From Anaerolineae bacterium (GTDB taxonomy: Bacteria > Chloroflexota > Anaerolineae > Aggregatilineales > Phototrophicaceae), in contig JALHNT010000002.1 of assembly GCA_022843385.1 (NCBI GenBank), positions 163,158 to 227,157 of the forward strand: 64,000 nt of DNA, written 5' to 3'. Every line of letters starts with the position of its first letter. Position 1 is the stretch's first letter. Shown piece after piece: positions 45,498 through 54,167 of this stretch. The translations under genes were made by a program, and so were the position numbers. The notes below the pieces were generated by a model. It was not told where the DNA came from. It ran no database searches and saw nothing but the letters and a program-made list of their open reading frames with translations.

Positions 45498-45519
45498 GGG
45501 GTGGGCCTCCGCCTACCCC
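45498..45519. terminator. Short hairpin shared by two convergent genes
   Basis: GGGGTGGGC (45498-45506) and GCCTACCCC (45511-45519) pair with one G-T. It lies just after the AKR stop and covers the stop codon of the convergent gene at 45513. There is no T tract, so termination strength is doubtful. Confidence 0.35.
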
Positions 45520-46583
45520 GTAGTCGAAGGCAGTTCGTCCAGCTTTTTCAGAATGATCTCCGGTTTCAAGAGCTTGGTGGCTGCCTGACGCGCCGCCTGA
45601 AGATCAGCTGCGAGCAGGCGTTGATGCTTCGCCAGCAACCGGCAGAGCTTGACCCAGGTATCGCATTCGTACCACACGCTGCCGCTGTCTTTCGCTTCCT
45701 GCAATTCCTGACGACGCAGTCGAACCGCCTCATCAACCTGCCCTTCCAGATCGAAGTAATCCGCAGCCGCCTGATAGAAGCCACCACTGGGTTTGACGCC
45801 GAGCTTCTTGAAGCGCTGTTGACTTAAGCTGTAGAGCATATGCGCCTGTTCGGCATCGCCATTCAACCGAGCGAAGAGCGCCTGCCAGGTGGTGAACTCG
45901 GCAGCCGAGGCTAACCGATCTGAGCGACGGGCGTGAGTCTCTCCCAGGGTAGCGAAGTGTCTGGCAGTTTCGACATCATTTTTCAGGTAGTGATAATGGC
46001 ACAACATCCCGCAGGCATGGGACAGACGAAAGTCGTTGCCCTGACAGATCGAGGAATACTTGCGCGTCTCAGCAATCGCGGTATCGAGATCATCAACGGC
46101 ATAAGCCATCTGCGCCCGACGCGCCTGCAAGAGCTGCCAGGAATCGATGTCGAGCGACATATCCGTTTCCATGTAGTTGATGGTCTGCCAGATTTGGTCG
46201 GAGTAACCAATCGGATCGGTGAAAAGATAGGTGTCGACCAGGATGCGATGTACCCGCGCCCGCACCGGGCATTTGAGGAACTGCGGCTTGCGCGATTCGG
46301 TGACCAGACGCACCGCATTTTCCAGCGCGAGACGATGGTCATCCAGATAGAACAAGTGAACCTCGCAGCGCCAGTAATCCATGAACAGCGCAAAACACGG
46401 TTCATTGAGACGCTGAGCCAGCTCAACACCCTGATTGAGCAGGATCAGCGCATGGCTGGGGTCAGTCTCGAAATTGTGCCACGCCTGGTCGTATAGCCGC
46501 AACAGTTGCAGGCGTTCGCCATCGCCCAGACGATAGGCGCTATACTCAAAGTCATGAAACCAGCCCCATAAATCAACGAACAC
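45513..46583 (-). CDS. TPR-like helical repeat protein
   Basis: A 356-residue all-helical protein with tetratricopeptide-like helix pairs, for example around residues 25-60, 140-180, 195-230 and 235-300 (DAEQAHMLYSLSQQRF and GQVDEAVRLRRQELQEA types). There is no signal peptide, membrane segment or catalytic motif, so it is probably a protein-binding scaffold in the cytoplasm. The GTG start has AGGAG six bases before it, and that site is the 3' arm of a perfect 10-bp inverted repeat. It follows ppc by 67 bases and is likely on the ppc transcript. Partner unknown. Confidence 0.78.
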   Translation of the reverse strand: MFVDLWGWFHDFEYSAYRLGDGERLQLLRLYDQAWHNFETDPSHALILLNQGVELAQRLNEPCFALFMDYWRCEVHLFYLDDHRLALENAVRLVTESRKPQFLKCPVRARVHRILVDTYLFTDPIGYSDQIWQTINYMETDMSLDIDSWQLLQARRAQMAYAVDDLDTAIAETRKYSSICQGNDFRLSHACGMLCHYHYLKNDVETARHFATLGETHARRSDRLASAAEFTTWQALFARLNGDAEQAHMLYSLSQQRFKKLGVKPSGGFYQAAADYFDLEGQVDEAVRLRRQELQEAKDSGSVWYECDTWVKLCRLLAKHQRLLAADLQAARQAATKLLKPEIILKKLDELPSTTG

Positions 46584-46584
46584 A

Positions 46585-46639
46585 GCGCACTCCTGTCTGA
46601 AAACGGTGTTTGGATTCTACCATCTTTTGAGGAGTGCGC
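46585..46639 (-). promoter_or_regulatory. Perfect inverted repeat covering the ribosome-binding site of the TPR-like gene
   Basis: On the minus strand GCGCACTCCT (46639-46630) pairs exactly with AGGAGTGCGC (46594-46585), around a 35-nt loop. The 3' arm contains the Shine-Dalgarno of the GTG at 46583. The 5' arm starts 12 bases after the ppc stop. The loop holds TGGTAGAAT, an extended -10-like sequence. Either a translational-coupling hairpin or an operator around a promoter would fit. Confidence 0.55.
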
Positions 46640-46650
46640 CGGGTTGAATA

Positions 46651-49368
46651 TCAGCCTGTTGTCCCTAAGCCGTTGGCTATAGCATTTACCGTGAGCAGCA
46701 ATTGGGATAGAAGTGTCGGTTCTTTATCCGTTCGCCACACACGCAGCAAGTCGATCTGTTGTTGGTGCAAGCGCTGTAGCAATTTCTGCCGCAACAGGAT
46801 TCCCTGAGCCACATTCGGACGTTGCTCGGTCAATGGGCCGCCGTAGATATACTCCAACGCCCGCACCGTTCGCTCATGTTCGGCGAGAATGTTCTCCATT
46901 AATCGCCCGCGCAGCGCAGGGTCTTCAACCAACCCGGCATACTGCTGCATCAGATCGCGATTGGCGAGCATCACATTGGTAGCAGCGCTGCTGAATATGT
47001 TATGTAGGATCGGCCAATCAAAGGCATGCTGCCGTAGTTGCTCAAACGTTTCCGGTTGGGTCTGCTGTAGGTCGTACAGCGCTGTACCCAGACCGTACCA
47101 GCCTGAGAGCAGAAAACGCGATTGACTCCAACTGAAAACCCAGGGGATAGCGCGAAGATCAGCCAGAGAGCGCTGGCCGGTGCGGCGCGACGGACGAGAG
47201 CCAATGCCGCTGGCTTCGATCACGTCAATCGGTGTCACCTGTCGATAAAACGTGATAAATCCGTCTTCGTGCAATAACTGCTGATAATGTCGAAAACTCG
47301 TCTCAGCCAACTGACTGACGACGGGTTCAAGCGGGTGCGGTGTGGCGTCGATGACCTGATCAAGAGCAGTCGTCCGCAGCGTACCTGAAAGCAGCAGCTC
47401 CAGGCTGTGTCCGGCGGTCAGGCGGTTGGCATAGCGCCGGGCAATGACCTCCCCCTGCTCGGTCAGACGCAGATCGCCACTCAGCGAGCGATGGTGTAAA
47501 GCACGAATGAAACGATGCGTCGGCCCGCCGCCCCGGCTGATTGAGCCGCCGCGCCCATGAAAGAAGCGTATACGCACGCCCTGCTCATCACCGATCTCGA
47601 CCAGATGGCGTTGGGCCAGATACAAATGCCACAGGCTCGAAAGGATTCCGCCATCCTTATTGCTGTCGCTGTAGCCAACCATGACCTGTTGAACCGGTCG
47701 ATCAGGCTCCAGACGCTGTTGCGCCTTCAGACTGCGCTGCGTCAGCGGATAAGACAGGAATGTACGGAGAATATCCGGGCTGCGCTCCAGGTCATCAATG
47801 GTTTCAAACAGCGGAACGACTGGCAGTTGGCATACCAGGCCGTCAGGCGTGTTGATGACCAAACCGGCTTCACGCGCCAGCAGATATACCGCCAACAAAT
47901 CGGAAACATTCCGGGTCATGCTCACAATGAGCGCACCCAAACCATCCGAGCCAAAACGTCTGATGTAATCTGCCAAGACCCGATAACAACTGATGACAGC
48001 TTCGGCTTCTGGTCCGAGCGGCGTTCCAGGCAGGGTAAATGGACGCGGACTATTCAGTTCAGCTTCCAGAAATTGGCGACGGTGCGCCTCATCCCAATTG
48101 GGAAAATCACAGTCGACCAGTCCACTCGCTGATAGCAGTTGCGATACAGCGAGGTCATGAAAGCGACTATTCTGACGAACATCCAACACAGCCAGGTGGA
48201 ACCCAAAGGTTCGAACCAAGCGCATCACAGGCTGCACATCTGCTTTCGCCAGCCGATGCGCCCCAACCAGGTCGAGGCTATCAGCCAGACCACGCAAATC
48301 CTGTTCCAAATCCTGGGCATGTGCATAGGCTACCCCGGGTTCGCCGTTGTCCGGCAAACGAGCCAGCATCAGATTGACATACTGTCGCCAGGGTTCTTCC
48401 GGGTTACGCTGAAGGGCATGTTGGCCGGTCTCGCCTAGCACAGCAGCGATCTGATCGCTTCGTTGCACAAGCATATCTGGCACGGATTGCAGAAACCGCG
48501 ACAGACTCAAATTCTGCGCCAGGGCCGTCAACTGTTCGCGCAATAAATTGAGCGCGTTGGCCCGAAGTTCCATCAAGGTCTGGCGCGTCGTTTCGGCTGT
48601 CACCAACGGATGACCATCGCGGTCACCACCCACCCAGGTACCGAAGCTCAATCGCGGCCAGTGGCGCACATCATTCAACAGCTCAGGCTCGAAGCCTGCC
48701 TCGACCCACGACTGAGAGAGTCGTTGATCGACTGTATCCAACACGAGAGGAAACACATGCCGCAGATAATACAGAACGTTCCGCACCTCCGAGGCGACAT
48801 CTGGCTTCTCCAGATAAATCTCACCGGTTCGCCATAGGCGCTCAATGGCTGTCTTGATGCCGTCGCGGATAGCCCGTTTTTCCTGCGGAGTCCACATCTG
48901 ATTTTCCAACTGTACCATCAACAGATACAGGTTGCGGTGCTGTTCCAGAACTGTATAGCGTTTGGCTTCGGTTGGATGTGCGGTCAAAACCGGCTCGACA
49001 CGAATGCGGCCGAGTTCAGCCGCCACCTGATCGCCAGTTAATCCATTTTGTTTGAGTGTCTGTAGGTTTTGACTCCATAGTCCCGAAAGATTACCGCCTG
49101 CGTCCTGGCTCTCCAGATAACGTCGATATTGAACGACCGCATTTTCTTCAACGATGTTCAGCAATTGGAACGCAATCGAATAGGCCTGCGTGAGCTTGAC
49201 AGTGTCGATGCTGGTCGGAACAGCAGCAGGGAAATCCTGCCAGGGTAAAGCATCCGCTAGCGCACCTTCGCCATTTTCTTCCAACACTTCACGCAAACAT
49301 TGAATCAGAAATTGAATATCCTGATCGACTTTGCGGAAGTCGCTTACCTTCGAACTCGATAACAACAT
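46651..49368 (-). CDS. ppc: Phosphoenolpyruvate carboxylase
   Basis: A 905-residue bacterial-type PEP carboxylase that makes oxaloacetate from PEP and bicarbonate. The catalytic histidine is H131 in TAHPTEAKR, the VGGDRDGHP loop lies near residue 250, the lysine is in VGYSDSNKDGG near 568 and the mobile-loop arginine is in FFHGRGGSISRGGGP near 604. The C-terminus ends LGTTG instead of the more usual RNTG; the terminal glycine that completes the active site is kept. AGGAAA precedes the ATG. The carbonic anhydrase gene is 42 bases upstream on the same strand, which fits bicarbonate supply. Confidence 0.96.
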   Translation of the reverse strand: MLLSSSKVSDFRKVDQDIQFLIQCLREVLEENGEGALADALPWQDFPAAVPTSIDTVKLTQAYSIAFQLLNIVEENAVVQYRRYLESQDAGGNLSGLWSQNLQTLKQNGLTGDQVAAELGRIRVEPVLTAHPTEAKRYTVLEQHRNLYLLMVQLENQMWTPQEKRAIRDGIKTAIERLWRTGEIYLEKPDVASEVRNVLYYLRHVFPLVLDTVDQRLSQSWVEAGFEPELLNDVRHWPRLSFGTWVGGDRDGHPLVTAETTRQTLMELRANALNLLREQLTALAQNLSLSRFLQSVPDMLVQRSDQIAAVLGETGQHALQRNPEEPWRQYVNLMLARLPDNGEPGVAYAHAQDLEQDLRGLADSLDLVGAHRLAKADVQPVMRLVRTFGFHLAVLDVRQNSRFHDLAVSQLLSASGLVDCDFPNWDEAHRRQFLEAELNSPRPFTLPGTPLGPEAEAVISCYRVLADYIRRFGSDGLGALIVSMTRNVSDLLAVYLLAREAGLVINTPDGLVCQLPVVPLFETIDDLERSPDILRTFLSYPLTQRSLKAQQRLEPDRPVQQVMVGYSDSNKDGGILSSLWHLYLAQRHLVEIGDEQGVRIRFFHGRGGSISRGGGPTHRFIRALHHRSLSGDLRLTEQGEVIARRYANRLTAGHSLELLLSGTLRTTALDQVIDATPHPLEPVVSQLAETSFRHYQQLLHEDGFITFYRQVTPIDVIEASGIGSRPSRRTGQRSLADLRAIPWVFSWSQSRFLLSGWYGLGTALYDLQQTQPETFEQLRQHAFDWPILHNIFSSAATNVMLANRDLMQQYAGLVEDPALRGRLMENILAEHERTVRALEYIYGGPLTEQRPNVAQGILLRQKLLQRLHQQQIDLLRVWRTDKEPTLLSQLLLTVNAIANGLGTTG

Positions 49369-49410
49369 TTTCCTGCTCCATCACACTCTGCGTACGATAA
49401 ATCACACTCG

Positions 49411-50013
49411 CTACTCGGTTGAGGAAAGAACTTCAACGCTCCCCTTACTCATGTCGTAGTATCCGGCAACGATCCTCAGGTTGGCTTGATCCATCGCTTG
49501 CTGAATGACTGTACTATGAGTCGCCAGATATTTGGCGGTGAAACGGGTATTCGCCCGGATCGCCTCGTCAATTCCATCTGCTGCTGCCAGGTTCACACTC
49601 GCCAATGCCGGTCGTAAACTACTCACGAGAGATGGCAGATACCCCGGAAGATCCTGCGCGGTCACCACAGCCGTCACAGCGCCACACTGCCCATGCCCCA
49701 ACACCATCACCAGGGGTACGCGCAGCGCAAACACCGCATATTCCAGGCTGGCGATAACCACTTCATTGAGCGCATGGCCGGCAGTCCGCACAATGAATAA
49801 ATCGCCCAATCCCTGATCAAAGATCAATTCCGATGGCACACGTGAATCAGAGCAGCTCAGAATCGCCGCAAACGGATGCTGACCCTCAACCAGGTTTTGC
49901 CGATGAATCACCGTTTGTCGCGGATGAACCTGGCGCATGGTCATATAGCGGCGATTACCGACCAGCAATCGATCCAGCGCTTGTTGCGAGTCCAGTTGTA
50001 TCTGATCACTCAT
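49411..50013 (-). CDS. Beta-class carbonic anhydrase
   Basis: A 200-residue zinc enzyme interconverting CO2 and bicarbonate. Zinc ligands C54 (SCSDSR, with D56 and R58), H107 and C110 (LGHGQCGA) are all present. No signal peptide is seen, so it is cytoplasmic. The ATG follows GAGGAG. It heads the unit that continues with ppc and the TPR-like gene, and it probably feeds bicarbonate to PEP carboxylase. The 495-bp region upstream holds a repeat-rich palindromic element but no other gene. Confidence 0.94.
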   Translation of the reverse strand: MSDQIQLDSQQALDRLLVGNRRYMTMRQVHPRQTVIHRQNLVEGQHPFAAILSCSDSRVPSELIFDQGLGDLFIVRTAGHALNEVVIASLEYAVFALRVPLVMVLGHGQCGAVTAVVTAQDLPGYLPSLVSSLRPALASVNLAAADGIDEAIRANTRFTAKYLATHSTVIQQAMDQANLRIVAGYYDMSKGSVEVLSSTE

Positions 50014-50175
50014 CGAGGCTACTCCTCACTTACCATAACCAGCAAGCGCTTGCCCAGCCGACAATAGAAGATGAAATTGCCTGGGTAGCTGAAAGAGTTT
50101 AGCAGATTATGGAGCACTCAGGAAACACAATCGGTCTTCTGGGAAAGGGCAATCTGTCGGCAAGACAGATGTGTG

Positions 50176-50286
50176 ATTCAGCGTTTTGCAGTTTTTGCAT
50201 TTTTCCCGCTGAATGTGCAGGCGACAATACGGGAGGCTGGCGCAAAATTGCGAAAATTGCCAGCGCTCAAGCTCGGCTACTGTCGC
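50176..50286. repeat. Palindrome cluster with 9-nt phased T/A-rich units
   Basis: ATTCAGCG (50176-50183) and CGCTGAAT (50207-50214) enclose the near-tandem units GTTTTGCA and GTTTTTGCA. GCTGGC (50236-50241) and GCCAGC (50259-50264) enclose GCAAAATT-GCGAAAATT. CTCGGC and GCCGAG (about 50272-50290) form a third stem. The units recall the CAAATTC repeats at 2722-2749. No gene is supported in 50014-50508. Confidence 0.5.
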
Positions 50287-50508
50287 CGAGTGCAGCATCT
50301 ATAGGGGAGCGAACCGCCGCCGTGCAGTTGAATGGCTGCTATTGGCGGGAACACGAGAGGTTGTCGCCGGATTGTGACTGTTATGAGGTGATGGTGAATT
50401 TTGAGGATGGTGACAGAAAAACAGAACAGATATTTCATATCACCAGCATAGTGCAGAATATCCGTTCTGTCAAGATAGTTGTGGTTGCGCCTGTCCAGCA
50501 ACTTGCTG

Positions 50509-51489
50509 CTAATCATGCTCCAGGATCAGATGGGGACGGTAAGGTTCTTCGAGAAACTGACAGTCTTCAGGCGAGAGATGAATATCAAGGGCGGCGATCA
50601 GTTCATCCAACTGGTTCATCTTGCTGGCACCGATGATCGGGCTGGTGATGCCGGGTTGATGCAGCACCCAGGCCAGCGCGATCTGAGCCGGTGAGTGTCC
50701 CAGGCGATGTGCCAGTTGCAGAACTCGATCCAAGATTTCGAAGTCGTTATCCTGAAAATAGAGGTTATGGGAGAAGCCGTCAGTGCGGGCGCGGGTCGTC
50801 TCGCCACTCTTGTCGCGGGTACGGTTGCCCGCCAGGAAACCACGCGCCAGCGGACTCCAGGGGATGAGCGCCACCCCTTCCGCCTGACACAACGGGTTCA
50901 TCTCGCGTTCCTGTTCGCGGTAGACCAGGTTGTAGTGGTTCTGCATGGTGGCAAAGCGCGTCCAGCCATGCAGGTCGGCCAGATACAGCGCTTTGGCGAA
51001 CTGCCAGGCATAAGTACTGGACGCGCCAATGTAGAGCGCTTTACCGGCGCGGACGACATCGTGCAGCGCTTCCAGAGTCTCTTCAATCGGCGTGTCTTTA
51101 TCCCAGCGGTGAATCTGGTAGAGATCGACATAATCGGTGCCGAGGCGGCGCAGCGAGTCGTCAATCGAATGCATGATGTGCTTGCGCGACAGGCCACCGT
51201 GATTGGGCTTGCTGCTCATCGGATGATAGACTTTGGTGGCGATCACCACTTCATCACGACGGGCAAAGTCGCGCAGCGCCCTACCCGTCACTTCTTCACT
51301 GACACCCAGCGAATACATATCGGCAGTGTCGAAGAAATTGATGCCGGCTTCCAGCGCCCGCTGAAAGAAGGGCCGGCTGTCGGCTTCATCCAGCACCCAA
51401 TCACGCCAGCGTGAAGTGCCATAGGTCATGCAGCCCAGGCATAGCCGTGAGACTTTCAGGCCCGTGTTCCCCAGATTGACATATTCCAT
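50509..51489 (-). CDS. Aldo/keto reductase
   Basis: A 326-residue AKR. The catalytic tetrad is D54, Y59 (DTADMYSLG), K86 (ATKVYH) and H127 (YQIHRWD). It opens with MEYVNLGNTGLKVSRLCLG, nearly the same phrase as in other Kv-beta-like AKRs, and closes with GASKMNQLDELIAAL for the cofactor phosphate. The ATG at 51489 has GAGGG seven bases before it; 35 upstream in-frame codons are unsupported and reach into the rlmN 3' region. It lies 61 bases after rlmN on the same strand. Substrate is unknown, and it is related to the AKR at 44517-45482. Confidence 0.92.
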   Translation of the reverse strand: MEYVNLGNTGLKVSRLCLGCMTYGTSRWRDWVLDEADSRPFFQRALEAGINFFDTADMYSLGVSEEVTGRALRDFARRDEVVIATKVYHPMSSKPNHGGLSRKHIMHSIDDSLRRLGTDYVDLYQIHRWDKDTPIEETLEALHDVVRAGKALYIGASSTYAWQFAKALYLADLHGWTRFATMQNHYNLVYREQEREMNPLCQAEGVALIPWSPLARGFLAGNRTRDKSGETTRARTDGFSHNLYFQDNDFEILDRVLQLAHRLGHSPAQIALAWVLHQPGITSPIIGASKMNQLDELIAALDIHLSPEDCQFLEEPYRPHLILEHD

Positions 51490-51550
51490 AGTTGCCCTCG
51501 AAGCAGTGCTGAGTAAAAAGAGAGTATGAGATTGTCTGAGTCGCTCAGGT

Positions 51551-52618
51551 TCAGTCAGCGGGTTGATCCGACAGGATGTTGATTTCACTGGCATGAATGA
51601 CGGCTGACTTCAACTGTCCGCAGCCAGCATCAATGTCAATGCCGCGCCGCACCCGCACCGTCGCCGGGACGCCATAGCTTTCAAGGATGTCGATAAAGGC
51701 ATTGATGCGTTCCATGACCGCCGGGCTGTGGGCATAGCCGCTGGTGGGGTTCAGCGGAATAATATTGACATGGCATAGCATCCCGCTGAGGCGCTTCCCC
51801 AGGGCATGAGCCTGACCGGGGGTATCGTTCTCGCCAGCAATGGCCGCCCACTCAAACGTGACGCGGCGACCGGTCTTTTCGATGTAGTAATGACATGCTC
51901 CCAGGAGTTCGGTGATCAACCAGCGCTTGTTGACCGGCAGCAATTTCTGTCGTTCCTGGTCGGTGGCCGCGTGCAGGCTGATCGCCAGTTTGACCTGTAA
52001 GCCTTCATCAGCAAAACGGCGAATTTGCGGCACCAGCCCTACCGTGCTGACGGTGATATGACGCGCCCCGATACCCAGATCACTCATCAGGCGACGGATG
52101 GCAGCCACCGATGAGTCGTAATTGTGGAACGGTTCCCCCATACCCATCAGCACGACATTGCTCAGGCGATCTCCCTGCAATTCCAGATCGCGGGCGAAGC
52201 GCACCGCCTGCTCAAAGATTTCGGTGGGCGTGAGGTGGCGAGCAAAGCCCATCTGCCCGGTGGCGCAAAAGACACAGCCCATCGCGCAGCCGGCCTGGGT
52301 CGAAATACAGGCGGTGCGGCGATCATCATCGTAGGGCATGAGAACAGACTCGATCAATTGACCATCGTGCAGGCGATACAGCCGTTTGATGGTGCCATCA
52401 CGGCTGGTGCGTTCGGCGGCCATGTCCAGATCACCCAGGCGATTATCAGCAGCCAGCTTCTCACGCAGGTGTTTCGGCAGATTGGTCATCTCATCAAAGG
52501 AAGCCACGCGCCGGTCATAGAGCCAGGTCCAGATCTGGCGTGCGCGAAAGGTCGGCTCGCCCCAGCTTTGCAGCAAGTCTTCGAGTTGGGCGAGGGTCAA
52601 TTCATACAGATTACGCAT
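51551..52618 (-). CDS. rlmN: Dual-specificity rRNA/tRNA adenine-C2 methyltransferase RlmN
   Basis: A 355-residue radical SAM enzyme that methylates A2503 of 23S rRNA and A37 of some tRNAs. The 4Fe-4S motif CAMGCVFC has cysteines 111, 115 and 118. The GMGEPFHNYD segment, STVGLVPQI, SLHAATDQERQKLLPVN and GCGQLKS (the C-terminal catalytic cysteine) are all present. Cfr resistance enzymes share this fold, but the RlmN-like N-terminus and context favour the housekeeping enzyme. It ends on the same strand 61 bases before the AKR gene. Confidence 0.95.
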   Translation of the reverse strand: MRNLYELTLAQLEDLLQSWGEPTFRARQIWTWLYDRRVASFDEMTNLPKHLREKLAADNRLGDLDMAAERTSRDGTIKRLYRLHDGQLIESVLMPYDDDRRTACISTQAGCAMGCVFCATGQMGFARHLTPTEIFEQAVRFARDLELQGDRLSNVVLMGMGEPFHNYDSSVAAIRRLMSDLGIGARHITVSTVGLVPQIRRFADEGLQVKLAISLHAATDQERQKLLPVNKRWLITELLGACHYYIEKTGRRVTFEWAAIAGENDTPGQAHALGKRLSGMLCHVNIIPLNPTSGYAHSPAVMERINAFIDILESYGVPATVRVRRGIDIDAGCGQLKSAVIHASEINILSDQPAD

Positions 52619-52633
52619 TTCGATGGTGCCTGA

Positions 52634-54154
52634 CTATTTAGACGAACGTGACATAAAACTGATGACGATGCCGACGATGATGAAGCCGAGCGCAAACAGA
52701 CCCAGACCCAACAGCAGACGCAGATCCACTGGTGAGGATGGCACAGATACGGCAACTGCTGTCGGTGTGATGTTCAGGCTGCCGGGTGGACGTGGCGTGA
52801 CTGTTGGCGGACGGGCCGTTGGGGTACGGGTGGGTGGCAGGGTCGGCAGTGGCGTGCGTGAGAGGACACCGGTCACGGTCGCCGTTGGGGTGATGGTGGG
52901 CGTCGCTGACGGACGCGGTGTGGTCGACGGACGCGGCGTGGCAGAGGGAGCCGGGGTCGGCGTGGCCGGGTCATAGACGCTGAAGGAGAAGTCAGAGACA
53001 ACCTGTGGCGTGAACAACCAGTTGCTGAACTCCGACACCAGTGTATCCAATGGGCGACCGATCGCTGATTGATATGCCTGATCGAAATCAGCCGCAGCAA
53101 CATCATTCGCCAGGCGGAACAGGCCATCGACACCGATCTGTGAAGCGATGTAAACGATCATGCCGTAACTCTGGGCGCGCCAGATTTCGGTATCGGCTGA
53201 AGAACGCATCTGCGCTAAGGAGAGCAGGCTATTGGTGCGAGCCGCACTCACCAGCGGCGCAAGCGACTCACTGTTGGGCAAAGGATCAACCAGTTGCGAT
53301 AGCCCGGCGCGGAACCAGTCCGGCACTGACCGGCCAGCCCAGACCTCGGCATAGAAGCGATCCACCAGTTGGGCGACAACCTGACTCTGAATGACCAGCA
53401 AATCGGTGGATGAATCGGGCAGCACCGCAAATCCGCGATAGACCGCTGCGCCGACCACTGGATCGCAGGGACGATCCTCATTGCGCACACCATCGAAGGC
53501 CACTGGTTGACCGTCGCTATCCACGCCGCATCCAGCCGACACAGCCGGGGGATACACAATCACTTCCAGCGCTGGAGTGACTCCACCCCGATTACGAGAT
53601 AATTCGGCGTAGACCGTTTCCAGGCGCCGCCGAAATTCGGACAGGGCGCTGTCGGTATAAGGACGACCAGTGGCCGCATCAATTTCCGGCAAATACAGCT
53701 GCACACCCTGCTCCAGCCCCACGGTGCGCCAGGCGAGACGCTGGTCATTCACAACGAATGTATCATCCACAATCGCGACCTGATTGTTGGCTGCAATCAC
53801 GCGCCATTGAAGCTCTACGGAGCTAAACAACGCGGGTGGATTAGTCGCCGGAAGTTCCCACACAGTCCGCAGCTCGGTCTGATTTTCGCCGATGAGCGCG
53901 ACTTCGTCATCCAGGCTGGCAGAGAGCGTGACAGGGCTGCCACCCGCCCAGCGCAAGGTCACCTGAGCCGAGACGATCTGATCGAGCGGCGCATCAATCT
54001 GCACCACCAGACGCACCGCCGCCGGGAAGATCATCTCTTCGTACCAACCGAGAATGATCCCCTGCTCCGGCTGAGGCGTTGGCGTATTGTCCTGTGCCAA
54101 CACCGGGACGGTCAACACGATGACCAGCATAACAATCAGCACACGAAGCCGCAT
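52634..54154 (-). CDS. Membrane-anchored peptidase MA-like protein with lost active site
   Basis: A 506-residue exported protein. A signal peptide (about 1-20) is followed by an Ig-like beta region (about 30-130) and a gluzincin-like helical domain (about 140-380). A Thr/Pro/Ser-rich linker (about 390-465, TPRPSATP-type repeats) and a C-terminal membrane helix (about 478-500) with a basic tail complete it. The metallopeptidase HExxH should lie near residue 259, where the sequence reads SQVVAQLVDRF. The usual glutamate after PxWFxEG is alanine in VPDWFRAGLSQ. It is thus probably a non-enzymatic relative. Its stop is 15 bases from rlmN, same strand. Confidence 0.75.
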   Translation of the reverse strand: MRLRVLIVMLVIVLTVPVLAQDNTPTPQPEQGIILGWYEEMIFPAAVRLVVQIDAPLDQIVSAQVTLRWAGGSPVTLSASLDDEVALIGENQTELRTVWELPATNPPALFSSVELQWRVIAANNQVAIVDDTFVVNDQRLAWRTVGLEQGVQLYLPEIDAATGRPYTDSALSEFRRRLETVYAELSRNRGGVTPALEVIVYPPAVSAGCGVDSDGQPVAFDGVRNEDRPCDPVVGAAVYRGFAVLPDSSTDLLVIQSQVVAQLVDRFYAEVWAGRSVPDWFRAGLSQLVDPLPNSESLAPLVSAARTNSLLSLAQMRSSADTEIWRAQSYGMIVYIASQIGVDGLFRLANDVAAADFDQAYQSAIGRPLDTLVSEFSNWLFTPQVVSDFSFSVYDPATPTPAPSATPRPSTTPRPSATPTITPTATVTGVLSRTPLPTLPPTRTPTARPPTVTPRPPGSLNITPTAVAVSVPSSPVDLRLLLGLGLFALGFIIVGIVISFMSRSSK

Positions 54155-54167
54155 AGCCCAATGACTT

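Noticed and set aside
45498..45519. Strong terminator between the AKR and TPR-like genes
   Set aside because: The stem contains a G-T pair and overlaps a stop codon, and no T tract follows on either strand, so it is listed only with low confidence.
50107..50636. 175-codon plus-strand and 63-codon minus-strand frames in the repeat-rich gap
   Set aside because: The plus-strand frame runs into the AKR gene on the other strand, both frames cover palindromes, and neither has a ribosome site or protein-like pattern.
52780..52970. Short direct repeats suggesting a CRISPR or minisatellite
   Set aside because: They encode the Thr-Pro-Ser linker of the exported protein in frame, with irregular unit length and no spacers.
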